Shown one piece after another: positions 58,706-64,000 of a stretch of DNA of 64,000 nt. This DNA comes from Limosilactobacillus reuteri (GTDB taxonomy: Bacteria; Bacillota; Bacilli; Lactobacillales; Lactobacillaceae). The position numbers were made by a program, and so were the translations under genes. The notes under the pieces are model-generated. The model was not told the origin of the DNA. It made no database searches and was given only the letters and a program-made list of their open reading frames with translations. The stretch's first letter is position 1; each line of letters starts with the position of its first letter. Location of the stretch: positions 930,001 through 994,000 of the forward strand of contig NZ_CP059275.1 in the NCBI RefSeq assembly GCF_013694365.1. The letters run 5' to 3'.

Positions 58706-61052
58706 ATTATAAACATCATTGATTTGAAGCACATCTAAAACTGGGTATCGGTCATAGAAGAAATTCTGTACGTTCTAAACATTATTGATTTGAAGTACAT
58801 CTAAAACCCCGTCAAACATTCCTCTCGTGTATTCTGAGTTCTAAACATTATTGATTTGAAGTACATCTAAAACTTGCATTGACACAACCTTGAAGCGGCT
58901 TCCGTTCTAAACATTATTGATTTGAAGTACATCTAAAACAGTAGAAGCGAATTGTGTTATTACTGCTACGTTCTAAACATTATTGATTTGAAGTACATCT
59001 AAAACAAGAAATTATTGCCGGTTCATTTGTTGGCGGTTCTAAACATTATTGATTTGAAGTACATCTAAAACAAAGAGGGTGCCGTTGATTTGTATAAGGG
59101 GGTTCTAAACATTATTGATTTGAAGTACATCTAAAACTCAAGTATTTCCAATCACCAAAGAATACAAGTTCTAAACATTATTGATTTGAAGTACATCTAA
59201 AACAGATCGTATTGATTACGTTTTTAATCGAATGTTCTAAACATTATTGATTTGAAGTACATCTAAAACTATGATCGCACTCTAGAGAACAACCTTTCGG
59301 TTCTAAACATTATTGATTTGAAGTACATCTAAAACGCTGGGATGGAGGAGGGATGAGAGTGGTAGGTTCTAAACATTATTGATTTGAAGTACATCTAAAA
59401 CACGATTTACCTTCATGATACTTCCAATGATGTTCTAAACATTATTGATTTGAAGTACATCTAAAACACATACTTGCGACTATCGCCATCTAGTTTCGTT
59501 CTAAACATTATTGATTTGAAGTACATCTAAAACGCTACAGAAATGGTAAAAGAAAGTTGTTCAGTTCTAAACATTATTGATTTGAAGTACATCTAAAACC
59601 CCAGACAAGTCTTCCTATGACAGCCGTTTGTTCTAAACATTATTGATTTGAAGTACATCTAAAACTTGCGTAATGAATAGCGTACAATGCACTAGGTTCT
59701 AAACATTATTGATTTGAAGTACATCTAAAACAATTGAAGCTAGCTTTGCCCGTGCTGTTTTGTTCTAAACATTATTGATTTGAAGTACATCTAAAACTTG
59801 CGGCTGTAAAAGTGCCATTTTTCTTATGTTCTAAACATTATTGATTTGAAGTACATCTAAAACTTCTTCGTCAGCCATTTAATCGCCTACTTAGTTCTAA
59901 ACATTATTGATTTGAAGTACATCTAAAACCAACGGCTTGTGCTATCAAATCAGTAACTTGTTCTAAACATTATTGATTTGAAGTACATCTAAAACTAGTA
60001 AATAGGATTTGAGCAACCTTTTTCCGTTCTAAACATTATTGATTTGAAGTACATCTAAAACTACCCTCACCAACGTCTGTTGTTAGCCCTAGTTCTAAAC
60101 ATTATTGATTTGAAGTACATCTAAAACTACCCTCACCAACGTCTGTTGTTAGCCCTAGTTCTAAACATTATTGATTTGAAGTACATCTAAAACTTAATGG
60201 TAACCAACGAATTGATTTTCTATGTTCTAAACATTATTGATTTGAAGTACATCTAAAACTGTAGCATTAGTTAATCACCGTCTCTTCTGGGTTCTAAACA
60301 TTATTGATTTGAAGTACATCTAAAACGCAATTAACAACGTTTTTAACTGCATTTTCGTTCTAAACATTATTGATTTGAAGTACATCTAAAACTAGGTTCG
60401 GAGCAGGACTAATTAATTGGATGTTCTAAACATTATTGATTTGAAGTACATCTAAAACAGGCACGAATCACTTTACTGGCAACACCATGTTCTAAACATT
60501 ATTGATTTGAAGTACATCTAAAACTCGTGTTTCTTCCATAGCCTTGATACAAGCGTTCTAAACATTATTGATTTGAAGTACATCTAAAACAGGATCTGTC
60601 ACAACATTTTTCATAGGCTCGTTCTAAACATTATTGATTTGAAGTACATCTAAAACCGATCGTAGAAGTCTTGCATTTCCAGTTGCGTTCTAAACATTAT
60701 TGATTTGAAGTACATCTAAAACATAAGCGATTTAACTTTAATTTCAAAAAGAGTTCTAAACATTATTGATTTGAAGTACATCTAAAACAGAGATGACTGT
60801 CGATCAACGTAAGAAGTAGTTCTAAACATTATTGATTTGAAGTACATCTAAAACCCCCTCGTCTTAACAAGTCATCAACAATATGTTCTAAACATTATTG
60901 ATTTGAAGTACATCTAAAACGCTAGTGAAATCCAAACGGGACTTTCTGATGTTCTAAACATTATTGATTTGAAGTACATCTAAAACATTAGGCAGCCGTG
61001 TCCCACCTGTCTTAAAGTTCTAAACATTATTGATTTGAAGTACATCTAAAAC
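58706..61052 (-). CRISPR. Type II-A CRISPR array, copy A, 36 repeats and 35 spacers
   Basis: 36-bp repeats, seen here as GTTCTAAACATTATTGATTT... ending ACATCTAAAAC; the canonical type II-A form is the complement, starting GTTTTAGATG. Spacers are 30 bp except number 24 (60260-60290), which is 31. Spacers 21 and 22 are identical. The first repeat (58706-58741) is degenerate at both of its changed positions, as is usual at the leader-distal end, so crRNA reads on the minus strand and the leader end is at the right, by csn2. Confidence 0.97.
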
Positions 61053-63399
61053 ATTATAAACATCATTGATTTGAAGCACATCTAAAACTGGGTATCGGTC
61101 ATAGAAGAAATTCTGTACGTTCTAAACATTATTGATTTGAAGTACATCTAAAACCCCGTCAAACATTCCTCTCGTGTATTCTGAGTTCTAAACATTATTG
61201 ATTTGAAGTACATCTAAAACTTGCATTGACACAACCTTGAAGCGGCTTCCGTTCTAAACATTATTGATTTGAAGTACATCTAAAACAGTAGAAGCGAATT
61301 GTGTTATTACTGCTACGTTCTAAACATTATTGATTTGAAGTACATCTAAAACAAGAAATTATTGCCGGTTCATTTGTTGGCGGTTCTAAACATTATTGAT
61401 TTGAAGTACATCTAAAACAAAGAGGGTGCCGTTGATTTGTATAAGGGGGTTCTAAACATTATTGATTTGAAGTACATCTAAAACTCAAGTATTTCCAATC
61501 ACCAAAGAATACAAGTTCTAAACATTATTGATTTGAAGTACATCTAAAACAGATCGTATTGATTACGTTTTTAATCGAATGTTCTAAACATTATTGATTT
61601 GAAGTACATCTAAAACTATGATCGCACTCTAGAGAACAACCTTTCGGTTCTAAACATTATTGATTTGAAGTACATCTAAAACGCTGGGATGGAGGAGGGA
61701 TGAGAGTGGTAGGTTCTAAACATTATTGATTTGAAGTACATCTAAAACACGATTTACCTTCATGATACTTCCAATGATGTTCTAAACATTATTGATTTGA
61801 AGTACATCTAAAACACATACTTGCGACTATCGCCATCTAGTTTCGTTCTAAACATTATTGATTTGAAGTACATCTAAAACGCTACAGAAATGGTAAAAGA
61901 AAGTTGTTCAGTTCTAAACATTATTGATTTGAAGTACATCTAAAACCCCAGACAAGTCTTCCTATGACAGCCGTTTGTTCTAAACATTATTGATTTGAAG
62001 TACATCTAAAACTTGCGTAATGAATAGCGTACAATGCACTAGGTTCTAAACATTATTGATTTGAAGTACATCTAAAACAATTGAAGCTAGCTTTGCCCGT
62101 GCTGTTTTGTTCTAAACATTATTGATTTGAAGTACATCTAAAACTTGCGGCTGTAAAAGTGCCATTTTTCTTATGTTCTAAACATTATTGATTTGAAGTA
62201 CATCTAAAACTTCTTCGTCAGCCATTTAATCGCCTACTTAGTTCTAAACATTATTGATTTGAAGTACATCTAAAACCAACGGCTTGTGCTATCAAATCAG
62301 TAACTTGTTCTAAACATTATTGATTTGAAGTACATCTAAAACTAGTAAATAGGATTTGAGCAACCTTTTTCCGTTCTAAACATTATTGATTTGAAGTACA
62401 TCTAAAACTACCCTCACCAACGTCTGTTGTTAGCCCTAGTTCTAAACATTATTGATTTGAAGTACATCTAAAACTACCCTCACCAACGTCTGTTGTTAGC
62501 CCTAGTTCTAAACATTATTGATTTGAAGTACATCTAAAACTTAATGGTAACCAACGAATTGATTTTCTATGTTCTAAACATTATTGATTTGAAGTACATC
62601 TAAAACTGTAGCATTAGTTAATCACCGTCTCTTCTGGGTTCTAAACATTATTGATTTGAAGTACATCTAAAACGCAATTAACAACGTTTTTAACTGCATT
62701 TTCGTTCTAAACATTATTGATTTGAAGTACATCTAAAACTAGGTTCGGAGCAGGACTAATTAATTGGATGTTCTAAACATTATTGATTTGAAGTACATCT
62801 AAAACAGGCACGAATCACTTTACTGGCAACACCATGTTCTAAACATTATTGATTTGAAGTACATCTAAAACTCGTGTTTCTTCCATAGCCTTGATACAAG
62901 CGTTCTAAACATTATTGATTTGAAGTACATCTAAAACAGGATCTGTCACAACATTTTTCATAGGCTCGTTCTAAACATTATTGATTTGAAGTACATCTAA
63001 AACCGATCGTAGAAGTCTTGCATTTCCAGTTGCGTTCTAAACATTATTGATTTGAAGTACATCTAAAACATAAGCGATTTAACTTTAATTTCAAAAAGAG
63101 TTCTAAACATTATTGATTTGAAGTACATCTAAAACAGAGATGACTGTCGATCAACGTAAGAAGTAGTTCTAAACATTATTGATTTGAAGTACATCTAAAA
63201 CCCCCTCGTCTTAACAAGTCATCAACAATATGTTCTAAACATTATTGATTTGAAGTACATCTAAAACGCTAGTGAAATCCAAACGGGACTTTCTGATGTT
63301 CTAAACATTATTGATTTGAAGTACATCTAAAACATTAGGCAGCCGTGTCCCACCTGTCTTAAAGTTCTAAACATTATTGATTTGAAGTACATCTAAAAC
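61053..63399 (-). CRISPR. Type II-A CRISPR array, copy B, exact copy of A
   Basis: Same 2347 bases, same order of spacers, including the degenerate terminal repeat (61053-61088) and the repeated spacer pair. It joins copy A with repeat directly against repeat and no spacer. This is most likely one array entered twice when the features were joined. Confidence 0.95.
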
Positions 63400-64000
63400 A
63401 TGAAACTCGTTTATAAAGGTCATCCACCAGTTCAAATAGATAAAGGGAAATTTACAGTATTGGCAACAAATAACCGAAAAACTTATTTTGAGTTGATTCG
63501 GGGATTGCAAGGATTCAATGATAGACTAACTATTTTAGATGATGATTATCAAGACTTAGATCCCGAAAAGGCAATTGATTGGGATGGTGACTTGGTTGCG
63601 AATAATAATTTAGCAACAATTTATTCAACGGAAATTGTAAAGTCAATAATAAAAAATTTAACAGAAGAGGATCGTCATTTGCTAGATGCTGAAGCACGTC
63701 GGCTTTATTCGAATGTTCAAGAAATTTTATTTATGACAGATTTACCGCTCGAAGTTCGTTACGATGGTGACATCAAACGATTATTAAATTATTGTAAGAT
63801 TAAATTTTCACCATTAGTTCAGCAAAGCCCTTATGATATAATAAAAACAGATTTAAAGTTACATTTAGAATGTGCTGATAGTTCATGTGTTGGGTTAAGT
63901 AATGTCGCTAATTACCTAGATTCAGCTCAATTTAACGAACTACAACAACTAAACATTGAATTGAAAATTCCTGTTTTATTAATAGAATTCACAGAAATAG
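63400..64000 (+). CDS. csn2: Csn2, type II-A CRISPR adaptation protein (3' end outside window)
   Basis: The visible 200 residues start MKLVYKGHPPVQIDKGKFT and continue with FELIRGLQGFNDRLTILDDDYQ, as in Csn2. Csn2 is a ring-shaped DNA-end binding protein needed with Cas1, Cas2 and Cas9 for spacer capture. It defines the locus as II-A. In native order csn2 is the last cas gene before the leader; cas2, cas1 and cas9 would lie beyond the window. Confidence 0.92.
   Translation, partial: MKLVYKGHPPVQIDKGKFTVLATNNRKTYFELIRGLQGFNDRLTILDDDYQDLDPEKAIDWDGDLVANNNLATIYSTEIVKSIIKNLTEEDRHLLDAEARRLYSNVQEILFMTDLPLEVRYDGDIKRLLNYCKIKFSPLVQQSPYDIIKTDLKLHLECADSSCVGLSNVANYLDSAQFNELQQLNIELKIPVLLIEFTEI

Noticed and set aside
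61053..63399. A genuine second CRISPR array
   Set aside because: It is base-for-base identical to copy A, with an internal degenerate terminal repeat and no spacer or leader at the joint.

Overview
Organism. The genes point to a low-to-moderate GC Firmicute of the family Lactobacillaceae, most likely Limosilactobacillus or a close relative. Supporting signs are an LPQTG sorting signal with the surface-protein style of lactobacilli, a LacS-type permease with a fused IIA domain, a GH42 beta-galactosidase, a type II-A CRISPR repeat with csn2, a glycerol kinase with the HPr-target histidine, and a P27/HK97-type siphovirus prophage. The species call is inference.

The window is not contiguous genomic DNA. 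Every gene is on the + strand and each stop codon is followed directly by the next start, with no spacer, for about 85 genes. Gene ends that overlap in the real genome appear twice (17 nt at 10-26 and 1862-1878; 20 nt at 2035-2054 and 4085-4104; 11 nt at 7690-7700 and 8033-8043; 11 nt at 24173-24183 and 26157-26167; 8 nt at 16511-16518 and 19527-19534; 35 nt at 16178-16212 and 16213-16247). The CRISPR array is present twice, back to back. The simplest reading is that annotated features were cut out, coding sequences were turned to their sense strand, and the pieces were joined in coordinate order, dropping most intergenic DNA. The overlaps show that most of the prophage, the SIR2-HerA pair and the polysaccharide cluster are natively on the opposite strand, so their real transcription order is the reverse of the order shown. 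Promoters, operators and terminators are therefore mostly absent.

Layout. 1-16212: part of a temperate siphophage. Listed in reverse of native order, it holds packaging and head genes (prohead protease, portal, TerL, TerS, HNH), an ArpU late regulator, small early genes, a DnaD-like initiator carrying an 11-bp iteron array, a tyrosine recombinase, a Cro-like protein, then a CI-like S24 repressor with a run of small lysogeny-side genes. 16213-16510: IS30 transposase remnant and terminator-like hairpins. 16511-19534: SIR2-HerA anti-phage pair. 19535-32950: a complete Wzx/Wzy-type exopolysaccharide cluster with rhamnose genes (rfbABCD), glf, three glycosyltransferases, a priming transferase, a BY-kinase pair and an LCP protein. 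32951-43336: housekeeping and stress genes (glpK, a CPA2 antiporter, a C69 dipeptidase, an AhpF-like reductase with ahpC, serine dehydratase). 43337-45004: an intact IS200/IS605 element (tnpB, tnpA). 45005-45166: a strongly structured noncoding element. 45167-51193: rpsN, a phosphoesterase, an MFS exporter, and menaquinone genes (menG, menA, hepT) around a MetE-like protein. 51194-53743: a surface protein in two pieces. 53744-58705: lactose genes lacA, lacS and a LacI regulator. 58706-63399: the type II-A CRISPR array, twice. 63400-64000: 5' part of csn2.

The window mixes a prophage with two defence systems (SIR2-HerA and CRISPR-Cas II-A) and the cell-surface polysaccharide locus that phages often use as receptor. 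SIR2-HerA is a known family. The least explained parts are the lysogeny-side gene run at 14737-16212, the noncoding elements at 6325-6765 and 45005-45166, and the iteron array inside the initiator gene.
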